In this document: positions 1-13,500 of the stretch, in pieces
How the letters are laid out: the number at the start of each line of letters is the position of its first letter
Position numbering within the stretch: the first letter of the stretch is position 1
Source of the DNA: Apus apus
Taxonomy: Eukaryota; Chordata; Aves; Apodiformes; Apodidae
Reading direction: 5' to 3'
Length of the DNA: 64,000 bases
Assembly: GCF_020740795.1 (NCBI RefSeq)
Contig: NC_067283.1
Span: 130,730,568 to 130,794,567 of the forward strand
Program-made: the position numbers and the translations under genes
The notes under the pieces: generated by a model
Database searches by the model: none
Seen by the model: only the letters and a program-made list of their open reading frames with translations
Told to the model about the DNA's origin: nothing

Positions 1-599
1 CTCCAACAGATTATGTGCTTCTGGAAACTGTAATTATGGACCTGGGAGATTTTTTCATGCTCTAAGCAATGATTTGCATCAAATCTGCCACACTTGTATA
101 GCAGTTTATATTTTAAAAGAGGAAAAAGGAAGAAAATGAAATTTTGCTTTAATGCACTGCGGAAAGTACATTTTTCAGATTGCTCTCAGCTGAATTAATT
201 TTGCAGGAAACACCAAGAATATTGGCATTTTAGACTGAAAGTCAAAAACAAGGTTAAAACGTAGAAGCAGGGGGAAGAGGAAAGCTGCAGCATTAGAGGA
301 AATACTCCAGCCTAAAAACTTAACATATCCTGTTCCTGAACATAGTCAACCACTCAATACCTTCTGCTACCTGTACTAGTAAATCCAGAGGTCAGTGAAT
401 GCTCCCAGGCCCTGGCACTCCATCTTCTGCCATAAGCCATAAGGTTTTTCTTTTGGAAGACTAACAGACTAATCCCTTTTGGCTCATGAGAAATGCCAAT
501 CCCCTAAATAATCCTCCTGCTTCAGGACTTAGAGCTAGGAACTCTTCTTAACAGGCATTTCTGATGCAGATACTCTATTTTGGATGAATGACAATCATT
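1..599. other. Intergenic DNA, nothing recognised
   Basis: AT-rich sequence with short open frames only. I see no splice-bounded coding segment, RNA gene or repeat family that I recognise before the CR1 fragment starting near 600. Confidence 0.6.
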
Positions 600-740
600 C
601 CTGGAGGCCTTCAAGGCCAGGTTGGATGGGGCCTTGAGCAACCTGATCTAGCAGGAGGTGTCCCTGCCTGTTCAGGGGGTTAGAACTAGATGATCTTTAA
701 GGTCCCTTCCAACTCAAACCATTCTATGATTCTATGATCC
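600..740 (+). repeat. CR1 3'-end fragment
   Basis: This is a 5'-truncated CR1 non-LTR retrotransposon tail. The first part matches the end of the CR1 reverse-transcriptase frame, with wording such as 'ttcaaggccaggttggatgg'. The copy then has the typical 'ggtcccttccaac' segment and ends in tandem ATTCTATG-type octamers near 720-737. No coding capacity remains. Recognition is from memory of avian CR1. Confidence 0.9.
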
Positions 741-2130
741 CATGCTAGCTGGCCTCATTGCTAGGAAATGCTCCAGGTATGTTTAATTTATCAGCATGGA
801 TTCAAAACTGAGAGACCTGGGCCCAGAGAAACCAAGACAGCAAATGTTGAAAAAGGTACAGGAGTACCATGGTGTTACCGTGTTCAAGCAAATTCCATCA
901 AAATCTTCCCCTCTTCCTCCTCTACTGAGCTTTTGTTCTACACTACTTCCACGCAGATAGCTTCACTGGCTTCATGCAAAGCAAGTGGCTAGGAAGAGGA
1001 CTGGAATCATAAAATTGTCCATGCCCCACAGGCGAGAGAAGAAAAGAAGAAGCTCAGTTAAAATAGTAAATAAACATCAAAATTACTCAAGCATAAGGTA
1101 ACTTTGTTAAACTGCTCATGCTGAAAGGAAGTATCGTTTATCTTCAAGAGAGCACCAGCATTTATCCTAAATTATACTTATGATCTGTCATGACCAGATG
1201 GGCATCACCACAGCTGTAGTACAAGATGGAAACGAAATCCCAGGTGACTCACAAGTATTGTACTCCCAAGCGCTCCCTCCCTCCTCCAAACTGCCAGGAA
1301 ATCTCCCAGCAGCTCTGCCCCTTGATTCAGCCAGCCGTGTAGCATCAACATGTTGCAATAGGTAGACACAAGTGCTTACACGCAGATGTCTTAATGCAAA
1401 ACCATGTAAACAGCAATCTAAAACAATAGGCAATAATTCCCAAAAGAATTCAGATGTTCAGGAGCAGCCCAGCTACTGCATGGCACATGCCAAAGAAGGC
1501 TGGTAGGAAATTACATGAGTGATTGCAAAGGGTGTTGGCTTCCACATTGTAGCCCTCAATACCCATAGACCTGAGCAAGTGTATTGTTACATTGTCAGGG
1601 TGACAGCAATCAAAACAGGATCTCAACCAGAAGCTGAACAGCTGATGTTTCCTTTCCGAAAATATCAAGACTGGGAATGATTTCTTACTGATTAGAAAAA
1701 GCATGGTTGAGGAGCCTGCTACCCAGCTCCTTCATTTGTGATGTGTATATAGTACACAGCACTCAAACAAAATAGTCCTTTTAAAAAAAAGCTATTATAA
1801 ACCAAATATCCATTTTCTTCTCATTTAAAATCTTGGAAAGTCCACCAAAAAAGCAAGGGTAAAGGCTTTGTGATTACTGAATAAAAACCCATTTTATAAA
1901 ACAGGGTTCTTTATACAACTCTACAAATAAAACACAGGATCTATCAAGAGTTAGAAGAAAAATAATATCCTTTCCCCAGATGTTTCAGAATATTTAATGG
2001 ATAACAGAGTAAATCCACGTTCTGACTATTGCCATGTTTTTGTATTATTTCATACGATCATGTCAATAGTTTTATCTAAGTGATATAGATTAACATAATT
2101 AAGAACAGCATTTTCCTGGCCTCAGTTTAG
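741..2130. other. Intergenic DNA, nothing recognised
   Basis: Only short, unsupported reading frames are present (for example 768-992 and, on the minus strand, 1188-1433). None has flanking splice signals or a familiar domain. Confidence 0.55.
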
Positions 2131-2200
2131 TCATAAAATCATAGAACGGTTTGAGTTAGAAGGGACCTTAAAGATCATCTAGTTTCATCCCCCTGAATGG
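2131..2200 (-). repeat. Short CR1 tail, minus strand
   Basis: About 70 bases resemble the reverse complement of the CR1 3' end: 'aaaatcatagaa' followed by 'gaagggaccttaaagatcat'. This is a very short, eroded copy. Confidence 0.8.
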
Positions 2201-5200
2201 GTATATTCAGTATGATAGTCATATCCAATAACTCTTGATAATGGATATTAGATGTATGTTCATAGGAAATTACATTAATGACCTGAACAAGTATCAAATA
2301 ATCTTCACAAGACATAACCACTTTCACTATTTGATTTTAATTGCTTAATATTTGCTTTTTTTACTAGCTTGCTAAAAATATGTCAGGTTGCTATACAATC
2401 CTCTCCAAAATTTATAGGCAATAATTCCATTTTGCCATGCCTGTCATTTTAAATCCTGACATAAAAATAATCCTACTTGCAAAATACCTGTAAATACCAT
2501 AAAAATTAAAAAGAAAGGGGGGAGAAAAGTAGTCTCAAAAAACCAAGGAAAGTCCCAGACAGGCTGAATTTGTGAGTCAGGACAAATGACAACCATCACA
2601 GTCCTGGTGCCACTGTTTGGTGGGAACTATTTGTAGCTGTCCTGTCTGAATAACGCATCACTTTACATGGGAAACACAGCACAAAAACACAAGGTAGCTG
2701 AGGTGGGAATATATGATGCACAGGTAAATCTCTTGCCAGATCTCTTACATATGGGTCACAGCTAGATGACACAACCAGGCTGAGATCCATCCTCAACCCC
2801 AACACACAGTCCTAGACAAAGTGTTTAATATAGTCCACTGGTTTTAATAGTCTTCCAGCTATTGAGATCAGAGAGTATAATTTTATTGTTGTCTCTGATT
2901 TTCAGTGTAATTCCAGCTGTTTCATTAATCCCAGATATATCTACTAAAGAAAATGACAAAAAAAGGCCAGACCTGAGGCATACAGACAGATCAAATTACA
3001 CTTTCACAACACGGAACAAACCAGAAAGTTATTCTTTCTAGAAACTGGCATTTGAGGAGAAACTGCACTGAAAGGAGAGTATTTGAAACTACAACAAATT
3101 GAACCTGATTTCTTTAGGAAGAAAATTACCCCTCTTCAGCTAGGATTAAATTAGTCTTCAAAATTGCACTGTGAAACCATAGCTTCTTTAAATCTGAACA
3201 TCTTGCCTCAACAACAAACAGACCCATACAACTTCCTGTGCTGTTGTAGAAACACAGTCAATTTGGTGAACTTTAAAAACATCTCAACTGGATTTGATGT
3301 TTAATGTCCATAAGACTGAAGGCACTAAAATTCTTCTGGTTGGAAGGACAAGATTGACACTTCAGAAAAAATAGACTTTCTGGATAAATTAACTTGATTA
3401 TTTCCATCAGAATAATCCTGGGATCAAGAGACAATATGGACCAGAAAGTCAGAATCTAGGTCCCAGGGCCTGACAGCACAGGACCAAGGAAGAAAAGTAG
3501 GTTTGTGTTTTCTTTCTGTTCCTCACACTGGCAGTCAAACCGTGTCAGAGCATCTCTGCTTGTTATTTTGCAGAGTCCTTTAGCAAAGCACAGACCCATT
3601 AAACTGTGATTTGAGAATGTGCAGTATAGGAAAGATGCATAATATGATAATAAAAATAACTAGTAGGATATCTGTTAGCCACTTTTAATGTATTATTTAT
3701 GCAATAAACATTTTTGAGTACTAATTAAGTCCACACTGTTTCTGACAATGCTCCTGGTACATTTGAAGGAGCTGTAATTTTCCATCTCATCTGTCTCACT
3801 GTATCAGGTCCTAAATGACCTGGTACAGCAAGCTGGGCCTTTCACATTGCTTTTTCATTTACTGGATATAAGGATAAAAAAGTACTCTTCATATGCATAG
3901 AGATTTTTCGAAGTCCTGCTTTATGGTTGCAGACAGGACCACTATTCATTTGCATTTCCTAAGGCAGATCAGGCCTTTGACAGAACAAAAACTTTTGTTA
4001 AATATGGTTTCTAAATGATGGGAACAGTATTTAGACTACATAGCAGATAAACAGATGCCTCTTAGTTTCTTCTTTGAATTTTCAGCTTGTGAGAATTCCC
4101 ACATGGGCTTTTTCATTCTTGTTAAGAAGTCTTTGGTCTGACTCCTTTCACAGGGGAATTTTCTCAAGGTCCACATTGATGATGAAATAAGCAAAGGTCC
4201 ACAGCGAAGAGTATTTTTTTTTCCTGTATGATATTCTTTGTGCTTTGATTAGTGTTGCAATGAATGTAATTCTCTTTCTTGAATTTAAGAAGTATTTGGC
4301 AAAACTGGTTTTGAAAACTGGTGACAGCTCTGTTCATGAGCTTAATCTTCATCTTGCAGGAATGCACACACTAGCACTGACACCAGCAGCTTCACTACAC
4401 ATCATCTCCATCACTTTTCTCTTCCCATAATGACCACACCTGGGGGAGTCCATGGCTTTCTCTTCATGATGAGGGAGCTGCAGTTCCTCAGTGAGTGAAG
4501 TCTGATGTGTTACTGTGGTTGCATAGACAAATGGACTTATTTTATAAGAAAACACTTATTTTTTCAATCTTCAACATACCAAAAGTGTAAAAACTAATCA
4601 AGAGTTCAAATTTAGTAATTGTATCTCAAATACACCATTGATTTTTTCTGCAGGTCACTTTGAACTTATTAGAAGAAGGGATCCTGCTTACATTCAGAGA
4701 TATGAGAGGGATTTTATGTTAAAATAGGTAACACTTGAGAATAATGTTTTTTCATATGTGATGAACTGCTGAAAAAAGTTAGGTCTTATGCTGACTGAGA
4801 AATACACTTATGAAGGCGTTTCTCAAAATTTCTTAAAAATTATTAAAAAGAAAATCAACTGCACATAAGTGTCTCAGATCTGAGGCTGTGACCCAGTTTA
4901 CAGTTGGAAATAGAAAGTCAACAGATATTGTTACATGACTTTCCTGAATGCAATTACATCATTAACTGTAGAATTTGCTTTGAATAATCTCAAAATCAGA
5001 ACACCACACAGAATACTTCAATTTATGTCACACCATATTTGAGTTTTACAACAGTTAACAGTTTCAACACAATCTCAAGGAAATGTTTTACCTTTTAATT
5101 TGCACTGCAATTACTTTTTATTTTAGCTGCAGTTTATGCCAGATAACCCCAATAATGAAACCCTAAACCAGCTGTGATGTCACCTAGGTCATTTGAGAGA

Positions 5201-5625
5201 AAGCCTTTTAATCTACTAATGAAGAAGAGGGAGTTTTCCAGAAGCAGTAATGATTTACCCTATTTTTTCCCTGGGCAGCCCCTCTCTGTCTTGGGAACTC
5301 TACCAGTTTATCTTTTTGGAACATGCTCACTGTGTATGTCTACTGAATATTACTTTCTTTAGGAAATTACATATTTCTTATATATCAAAGTTGAAATAGT
5401 ATGACAATTAGTACTAGCAACTTGGTAAATACAGAGAGAGATATGCATAAACAAAAGCCCCAAACATGCATACTGCAAACAATGCATCAAAATTACACTT
5501 CTGGGAAACCACCTAGTGTGTTTGAAGGACACAAGCTAAATGAAAATAAAAAATAAAGTCAGCACTTGCTTTATATGGCTGCTAAGTATGTTAGTAATAC
5601 TGCAGCATTTGGAAGACATAAATCA
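2201..5625. other. Intergenic DNA, nothing recognised
   Basis: AT-rich, low-CpG sequence with no recognisable gene, RNA or repeat. Frames up to about 70 codons occur on both strands, as expected by chance. Confidence 0.55.
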
Positions 5626-6387
5626 TTCAAGTGCAAGGTCCTGCACCTGGGTCGGCACAACCCCAGGCACAAATACAGGCTGGGGGAAGAACGGCTGGAG
5701 AGCACTCCTGAGGAGAAGGACTTGGGGGTGGTAGTAGATGAGAAGCTCAACATGAGCTGCCAGTGTGTGCCGGAGCCCAGAGAGCGACTGCATCGTGGGC
5801 TGCATCAAAAGAAGTGTGGCCAGCAGGGCCAGGGAGGGGATTCTGCCCCTCTGCTCTGCTCTGGTCAGACCCCAGCTGGAATATTTTGTACAGCTCTGGT
5901 GCCCTCAGCACAGGAAAGATGTAGACCTGTTGGAAAAGGTCCAGAGAAGGGCCACCAAGATGATCAAAGGCCTGGAGCACCTTTGCTATGAAGACAGGCT
6001 GAGAGAGTTGGGGCTGTTCAGCCTTGAGAAGAGAAGGCTCTGGGGAGACCTTATAGCACCTTCCAGTACTTGAAAGGGGGCTGCAGGAAAGCTGGGGAGG
6101 GGCTTTTCACCAGAGAGAGTAGTGAAAAGACAAGGAGTAATGGTTTTAAACTGAGAGAGGGGAGATTTAGATATCTGGAAGAAATTCTTCACTATCAGGA
6201 TGGTGAGGAACTGGAATGGGTTGGCCAGGGAGGTTGTTGATGCCCCCTCCCTGGAGGTTTCTAAGCCCAGGTTAAGACGAGGTTTTGTGCAACCTGGTCT
6301 AGTGGTAGGGTTCTCTGCTCATGGCAGGGGGGTTGGAACTTGATGATCTCTGAGGTCTCTTCCAACCTTAATGATTCTATGATTCTA
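5626..6387 (+). repeat. CR1 retrotransposon fragment, ORF2 3' part
   Basis: About 760 bases of a 5'-truncated CR1 element. Translated pieces of its reverse-transcriptase ORF are readable but frameshifted. One frame (about 5,626-5,760) has '[15 protein letters not shown]'. Another (about 5,765-6,060) has '[14 protein letters not shown]' and '[14 protein letters not shown]'. These are hallmark C-terminal CR1 RT segments. The tail ends with paired ATTCTATG octamers at about 6,372-6,386. The broken frame means it is dead. It lies about 50 bp before the RIPK2 CpG island. Confidence 0.95.
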
Positions 6388-6439
6388 AGTGACTGCTTGT
6401 TCTCAGGGGGAACCGCTCACTTTCACTTCACCTGAGAAA

Positions 6440-7520
6440 GTCACACACCCTCGGCAACGCACAAGCCGCGGCTCCGGATCATCCGCCGAGAACACAGTAA
6501 CATATCCACCCTCACCCCCCCCCATCCCGGACGGGGAGATGCTTCTTCCCTGTCCCCCACCTCCGGCCCGGGGGGGAGGAACGACGTCCCCTGCACGGGG
6601 TGGGGGATGCTACGTTCCGTGCCCGGGGGATGCCTCCCAGCACCAAGCCCCAGCTCCCCAGAAGGAGGCTGCTGCCCCGACACAGCTCGCCCGGGGAACC
6701 ACCGAGATCGGCAACGCGCTCCCCCGGCTTGCTCCAGGCTTCCGCCTTCCCGCAAGACTCATTGCGGCGGCCCCGCCTTCCCCAATTCGGGAAGCCGTTT
6801 TCCTCGGGGAAGTCTCTCCTCCGTGGGCTGAAGGAGGAGCGGGCTGTCGGCAGCCTGACGAGGAGGCGGGCCCGGGAAGTGGAGGGAGAGGCGCAGAGGG
6901 TGAGAGGAGCGGGGCTCTGGGGTCGGCTGCGGAGAGACGGCGCGGCCGCCCCCGGCAGCCCGGACCGGTCCGCGGCGGCGGAGCGCGAGGATGAGCGGCG
7001 GGGATGGCGGAAGCCGCGCGGGTGTCATCAGCTACGCCCTTCCCTCCATCCCTTCCAACAAACTCCCGGACTTGCGTTTTATCAGCCGTGGCGCTTACGG
7101 TACCGTGTCCGCCGCCCGCCACGCTGACTGGAGAGTCCCAGTGGCCCTCAAATGCCTGCACGGCCCGCTGCTTGACAGGTAAAGCGGGAGGGAGCATCGC
7201 GGAAGGGAGCGGCCCGGGGGAGGAGAGGTGATGGGGGTGGCGTGGCTATCGGGTGAGGGTGCCCCCATCGCCCCAGCTGCCCCCCCGACCTCCCCCGTGG
7301 TGAAGGACTGAAATGAACCCGCCTGTCCCTAAACCAGGAAGCGGGGGGCCACGCTCCCTCTTTTCATAAGGGCGCTCCGTGGGTGCGTCCCGCCGGTGGG
7401 TTGAACGGCCGCGGGTGGCGGGGGCCGGGCTCTGCCGGGCGTGCGGCGATCTGCCGGCCTGGCCTGCCTGGGCTGGTGGAGCAGAGACTGGGTGTCTTGT
7501 TGGGCAGGGCTGGTTTAAAT
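6440..7520. promoter_or_regulatory. CpG island spanning the RIPK2 promoter and first exon
   Basis: Base composition changes abruptly from AT-rich to GC-rich with dense CpG, centred on the RIPK2 first exon. GC-box-like motifs are visible, for example 'ggccccgcc' near 6,770 and 'ggcgggcccggg' near 6,865. No TATA box is evident, which fits a broad CpG-island promoter. The transcription start cannot be placed from sequence alone. Long open frames here on both strands reflect lack of AT-rich stop codons, not extra genes. Confidence 0.85.
6991..7178 (+). CDS. RIPK2 coding exon 1
   Basis: Encodes the N-terminus, glycine-rich loop (residues 32-39) and ATP-binding K54 in 'VALKCLH'. It ends with two bases of codon 63 before the donor 'gtaaag'. 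The N-terminus is about seven residues longer than human and rich in Gly/Ser. Confidence 0.96.
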
Positions 7521-10500
7521 GCAAGGGCGAAGGAGATCCCGCAAAGACTGTTTCAGCTTGATCCACGAGAAAGCGCGTACCAGCCCCGAGGCTTCCTCTG
7601 TTTCGATATTGAAAATGGGTGGTTTCGGTCTCAGTGTATGAGATACGAAGCAGGGTGCCTCTTTTGAAGGGTTTTTCTTCTGCTGTCTGCACTTTGGTTC
7701 TTCCTCAAGATGGGATTTGCACGGTTCAGCTTCTTCCTGGATCTGTTGATTGTCAGTCGTTTTGCGTATCAGTGGGATATTGAAATGCAGTGATTGCTAT
7801 AGGGATTTTTTGCTTATCGAGAGAGATAGATAGAATATAAGGAACATGTTGCTGTCCTAGAAGAAACTTGTCTGGGACAATGCATAAAGGTTTTATTATA
7901 TTATTTTTTTTCCTGATGTCTCACGGTACTGAGAGAAGGTAATTCGGAATAATAGGTTTGTAGGCTCCCTCCTGCAACTGGTATTTTCCACTAGCTCTTC
8001 AACTTGTAGCAGGTGTGTTCCCCATTTTCCTGGGTGCCCCAAGTGACAGCGTGTTTATTGCAGGAGCTGTCACTCCGTGTAAGTGGGCAGCAGGTAATAA
8101 TTTTCCATCCACCTCTTCCTCATTCACTTCCCATAGTGCCTGTTTTTCATTGTATTAGTGCACATTTGCCTCCTCTTAGGCTGTCTGAAGCCTGCTTGAC
8201 TGTAAACCTGCCATTTTTGTCTTATCTAGGTGTCTTTAATATTTACTGTCTTAGGTTTCTTTGATCTACTATTATGCATTTAGACAGAACAATTTCACTT
8301 AAAATAACAAGGCTTATAGTCTTGTGATCCAATATGCTAGAATATAAGTAAGTTGGTTTAAGCTATGTCAGCTGTTATTCTCAAGTGTGTATACATAGGC
8401 CTTATCTCTGAAAGCTTGCCAGAATGAAAGGGAGTTTCAGTTATGTGTTTAAGCAGGAATATTGTGTTCTCTGATAAATTTATTGTTGGTTTGTTTTTTT
8501 CTTTAATTCAGATGTCTGCTTAAATCTCTGCTAGTTAGAAATACAGTGTTTATCCTCTCAACTCAGTTGGGAGAAACCGATAAATATTAATTTAGCCTTG
8601 CAAGAATTTACCTTAGTGTGACACCTAACCTGTGAAATTATGGTGAAAAGGAAGTCTGAGGTAATCAGAATAAATCAGCCACATGCCATACATCATACAA
8701 AGCTTGGAAATGTTATCAGAAGACAAAAGCTGAAAGAAATCTGTTACACAAAATTCTCTGCAGCAAGTGATTTGCCAGTTGTGTAGTAGGCAACATAAAA
8801 TGCAATGCTGTAAATGCTGTCAAGAAAAGGGAAGAGTTCATGGTGCAGTAAATTCTCCAACAAGGGAGCCTGCACTATGTGTCCCAAAACTTGGGATAGC
8901 GTGTGTGTGACCAGCCACAGAACAAAGCTGGTTGGCAAGCTATTGTGGGCTTGTACTAAAGTTTGTCATCACTCAGTGCCCTGCTGGTATGGAGCAAACA
9001 AAGGTGAAATGACTTACAGACACAAACGAATAGACCTTGATCTGTTGCAGTTTGTTTCCCAGCTACAGCTGAATCCCATGCAGTTGTGCTTCACAGTCTG
9101 GGAAAACCCCTAGCTTTCTCAAACCTAGTCTTTTCCGGAGAGGAGGAAGGGTGTCAGTTGTGTCTTTTGTCCCATGCTTTCCTTGAATCATTTCCTAGAG
9201 TTTCCTATAATAGAAGCCTTTTACCATCACATGGATAAGGACCAACCGTTGCTCTTAGTTTCACATTCAGCGAAATTCAAACTTTTCCTGTCATAAAAGC
9301 ATCTTGCTTTAGTTCTCCAGGTTTCCTCTTTTCCCCGTATATTCTGATGGGTTTTTCTTAGTGAGGGGTAGATCTGCATCGATGGGTCCAGACTGAGACG
9401 TGCTCTTTGGTGTGTACCAGCTCTCACCTGGGACCTGGGCAGTGACAGTGACGTGATGCTGTGCTGAGCAATTGTCATGGGCACAGCCCTGGTTTGTGCA
9501 CAGCCATGGCCCAGCACAGCTCTACTGCTTCTGAATCAGACTGGCTTGCATCCAGAAGATCAGTTTTAGACTTATGTGGGGAAGAAAAGAACAGTTTCCC
9601 ACAGCTGTGAAAGTCCTGTATTTGGATATCCTACTCAAATGCCTGTACCCTTACCAGTCTCCACTAGTATAAAATACAAATAGTTTTTTTCATAGGATTA
9701 TCCTTCATGGCCGAAGTATCCTCACTGTAAACAAACCCATTTTTTTCAACAAGATTTGAGATAGAAGCCATACAAAAAAATTATTTCTTTTAGGGATGGT
9801 AGCATATGCATTCTGAAATAAACCTTGAGCTTCTCGAATCCATATGCTGCATGGTCTGAATTTGTAAAGATGCATCAAATTCACATTTTTGAGGTCAGAC
9901 TTAATGAGGCTGGTCCCTTCCTGCTTCCTGTGCAACCAGGGCATGTTTGTGGTTTTTTTTTTCCAGAGGGTGAATGAAAGCAGGGGCCCAATTTGAAAAA
10001 ACTATTTATGTGAAAACAAAACATAGTAGAGTGTTCCTTTTCCTTCAGAAACAGAAGGTGCAGTTCTTTAACCCATATGATTTTAGTGCATGTCAGTATC
10101 CACTAAATGTAAATGGTTGTAGAACTGCCAGTATTAAATTTGCCACTCTATAGAAGATTAATAATGAGCCTCAGTAAAAACTCAGGGTTTGAAGATGGAC
10201 AGTAAAGTAGGATGAATTTAGCTGGTTATTACCATTATGGTTACACACAGGATGGTAAAAATTTGGAGTTCTGACTGTATCCTTATTTGCTGGAAACATG
10301 GATGAAGTACGTGGTGGAAGTAGATTTGTGTGGTACAACAAAACTGGGAAAGCTGTCTTGTATTTGCATTTGCAGCTTCTCATTTGTCTTACAGTATCTT
10401 GTTATCAAAGCAGCATAGTAGGAAACAACTGGGGAAAGGTGGTAGTACTGTGTATAGGTACATAATTTTTTTAAGAGACCACAATGAACAAACATTTGCT

Positions 10501-13500
10501 TTGTATTTCCTAGTAACGATACAGTAACCTTTTTTTGGTTTGTTTTCTTTAAGTGACAGAGATCACCTTCTAAAAGAAGCAGAGATATTACACAAAGCCA
10601 GGTTTAGTTACATTCTGCCGATTTTGGGAATTTGCAACGAGCCTGAATTTCTGGGGATAGTAACAGAATACATGACAAATGGGTCATTAAACCAGCTTTT
10701 ACATGGGGTAAGTATACTTACAGTCTTGAAATACAATCCATGATTATTTCAAATAGATTGTGATTTACATATTTAAGGGAAGTAGTAAAATCTATTAATT
10801 AGAATATTTCAAATTAAAGGACAGTCAATATCTCTAGTAGTTTTTGGTGTTCATACAGATTTTCAGAATCCTAAAAAGACAACCAAACTCAGCAGACTGT
10901 AGTCTTATTACACTTTTTCCATTAATGTTCTGACCTATAGCTGGCTTCATTTTGAATCATTGATACAGTTACTTTTAAGATCTGTTTTTCTCTAATTAGA
11001 TGCTGAAATACCTACTTCAGCCTGGGTTTCAGAATTATTTCCAATGTAAATATCACACAAAAAATCAGCTTGTTTTGTCAATCTAGATCTTTATTTTAAA
11101 AATTAAAGATTTTTACTTTAGCATCGAGAAGTCAAGTATTGCTAATTTAAACAGATATGGTTATTTCTGCCAGATCTTACTCTGTGGAGTAAGTTCTGTG
11201 CTGAACTCTCAGCTGCTCCCATTAGCTTGATCTGAGCATCCAGTATTGCTACTGTAAAGCTACACAGCACCGCAGTTTGTCTGTATCCTCAATCAACACA
11301 TATCTTATGCCTTAGAGACCTCAGCTGTGTTTTCCATAAAGGCATTAGTGTCAATGTAACTTCCAAGGTTACAGTTGAGTGTTACTGCCTTTTTCTTGGT
11401 GTGTTAATATTTATAAGGGTACTATCTTGTGCTTGGTTTCACCACATCTTTTTTTCTTTTTTCCCCAATGTCAGTTAAAGATACGATTCTTGCCTTCCTT
11501 TGTGTAGTACTCATCATCTGTTGCAAGTTTCTTACAGAAGTTCATCTGTAAATCGTTTTTCCATATGAATGAGTAATGTACTAACTGTCCTACATCATGT
11601 ATAGCAGTCGTTAACTATTACATGAATGCTAGGGAATGGAAATATAATAGTGCATGATTAACACTTACGTATTTGTTTTTACAGCTAACCAGTCTTAATG
11701 CTCAGCTACAGTTTTTCAAGGAGCTCATGTAATGAATGCTTTTAAATATTACTGCTTGTCCAGGTCACTTTCTTCTTCCTATAAAAAGCCTTTGTGTTGT
11801 GCTCTTAGATCAGAACAGAGGATTACATTCTGGTTTTGTGGTTTTATCTTGGCAGAAAGATGTATATCCTGAAATACCCTGGTGCCTAAGATTCCGCATT
11901 CTTTATGAAATTGCTCTGGGAGTAAACTATTTGCACAACATGAATCCTCCATTGTTGCACCATGACTTGAAAACCCAAAATATTTTGCTGGATGATGAGT
12001 TTCATGTCAAGGTACAGTTATTTAATTCTTACATTCTTCAGCATCCAGAATGAGTGAAAGTGTTTTAATTATCATAGAGGACAAGGAGTGAGGATGTGAC
12101 CATACAGAGAACAGAATTATTTGCCAGATGTTAGCTTCTATCCTTGCAGACAGAAGTTTTGATTTTTTCTTTGAAAACTGCTTTTCTCAAGTGTGGGTTT
12201 CATCCACCTGAACAGACCAGAAAGCCAGAATTGGGGCTGTTTCTGTTACAGCAGTAGCTGATGCTCAATAGCAGTGACACTCTGGTATGGCAGCCTTCCA
12301 AGGGTAGTTTGTCTGGCCCTTTCTGGAAGAAAATAGGAAGTGTTCCTGGCGGAGATGCTCAGAGAAGATAGTTCTGAGGATCGTACGTCAAATTAAAATG
12401 TCATTACCCCATTTGATACCTGTCATACAGTATGTACGTATCAATTCTGTGGGTGTAGTATAAGAACATGTAAAATGTAACTGTGAAATCCTGAATATAT
12501 TGGAAGATGGCTTTTGTAAAGCTCCTTAGAGCAAGCAAATGTACATAGAGAAGTAACATTAGTTCTAAACTTCAGTTCTGCCTTTTAAAATATCACAGCC
12601 ATTATGTTAAAAAGATACTGATAGTACTTCTGACAAAATGGTTAGGTGCTTCCATAATTTTTTGTTTGTTTGTTTTAATAATCCTGTTTTTAAAGTTGGT
12701 AGAATACACTGTTTAAGTAAATGAGAAGTAAGAGATATTTTGCACATAATATTTTCTTGAATGGTGAATGCTTCAGTTGTTACCCTGAGATTAATATTTT
12801 TGTGAGTCCTCTGAGCAAAGATGCAGTGCTGGTTTCTTCTTTCGCCATTCCAAAGACATTTATCTTGGCAGCAAAGCAACTTGCACAGCTTTGTCTCTGC
12901 TCACACCCTCGGCAGGTCATACTTCCTCCCACTCACTTGTGCTGGCATTGCCATCTCTTGAGCTTCCTGATAAACCTGATTACAGAACTGGTCCAAGTTA
13001 TTTTTTTTATCTACAGTTTGTTTTTTTTTAATCCCTTACAGCATTGGTGTGGTCAGATGCTCTGCCTGACCGCATCTAAACAGTTGCTTTGCTGGAGCAA
13101 TTGAAGGGAAGAGGTTTACTCCTGCATACCTGCCCTGCCTTCTGTAAGGCCTGAAAGATTGTCCTTTGGGTTTTTAAGTGGTTTTTTGAGGGTGAAGCGA
13201 CATTTGCTAAATTAGGACCTCTGGCAGGAAGTGCAAGGAAGGCTATCATGCATGCCAAATAAAGAAGTATTGTGTATGTATGAAAGTAACACCATTTATA
13301 GAGTGCTTCTGGCTGTCCCAGATCTACTGAAATTAGCAGGATAACATGACCAGTTGTAGGGAGGAAGGCTGGATGAGAGTGAAGTGTAGAGTAAAAAGAG
13401 GTTATTTTCACTGTGGATTTTGACTGTGTGCTCTCTATAAAGCTTATTTCTGTTGTTGCATCTTTGTTGAAGATATTTTTGCTGTTATGCACGTGCTGGA

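Noticed and set aside
5566-6073. Open frames of 141 and 102 codons as possible genes
   Set aside because: Their translations are broken pieces of the CR1 reverse-transcriptase C-terminus inside the repeat at 5,626-6,387.
6807-6816. Near match to an NF-kB site (GGGAAGTCTC) in the RIPK2 promoter
   Set aside because: It has one mismatch to the GGGRNNYYCC consensus, and a single degenerate 10-mer in a GC-rich island is expected by chance.
6389-7692. Several long open frames on both strands around the RIPK2 first exon (up to about 200 codons)
   Set aside because: They overlap one another in GC-rich CpG-island DNA where stop codons are rare, and show Pro/Arg/Gly-rich translations without any domain. 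Only the frame starting at 6,991 joins RIPK2.
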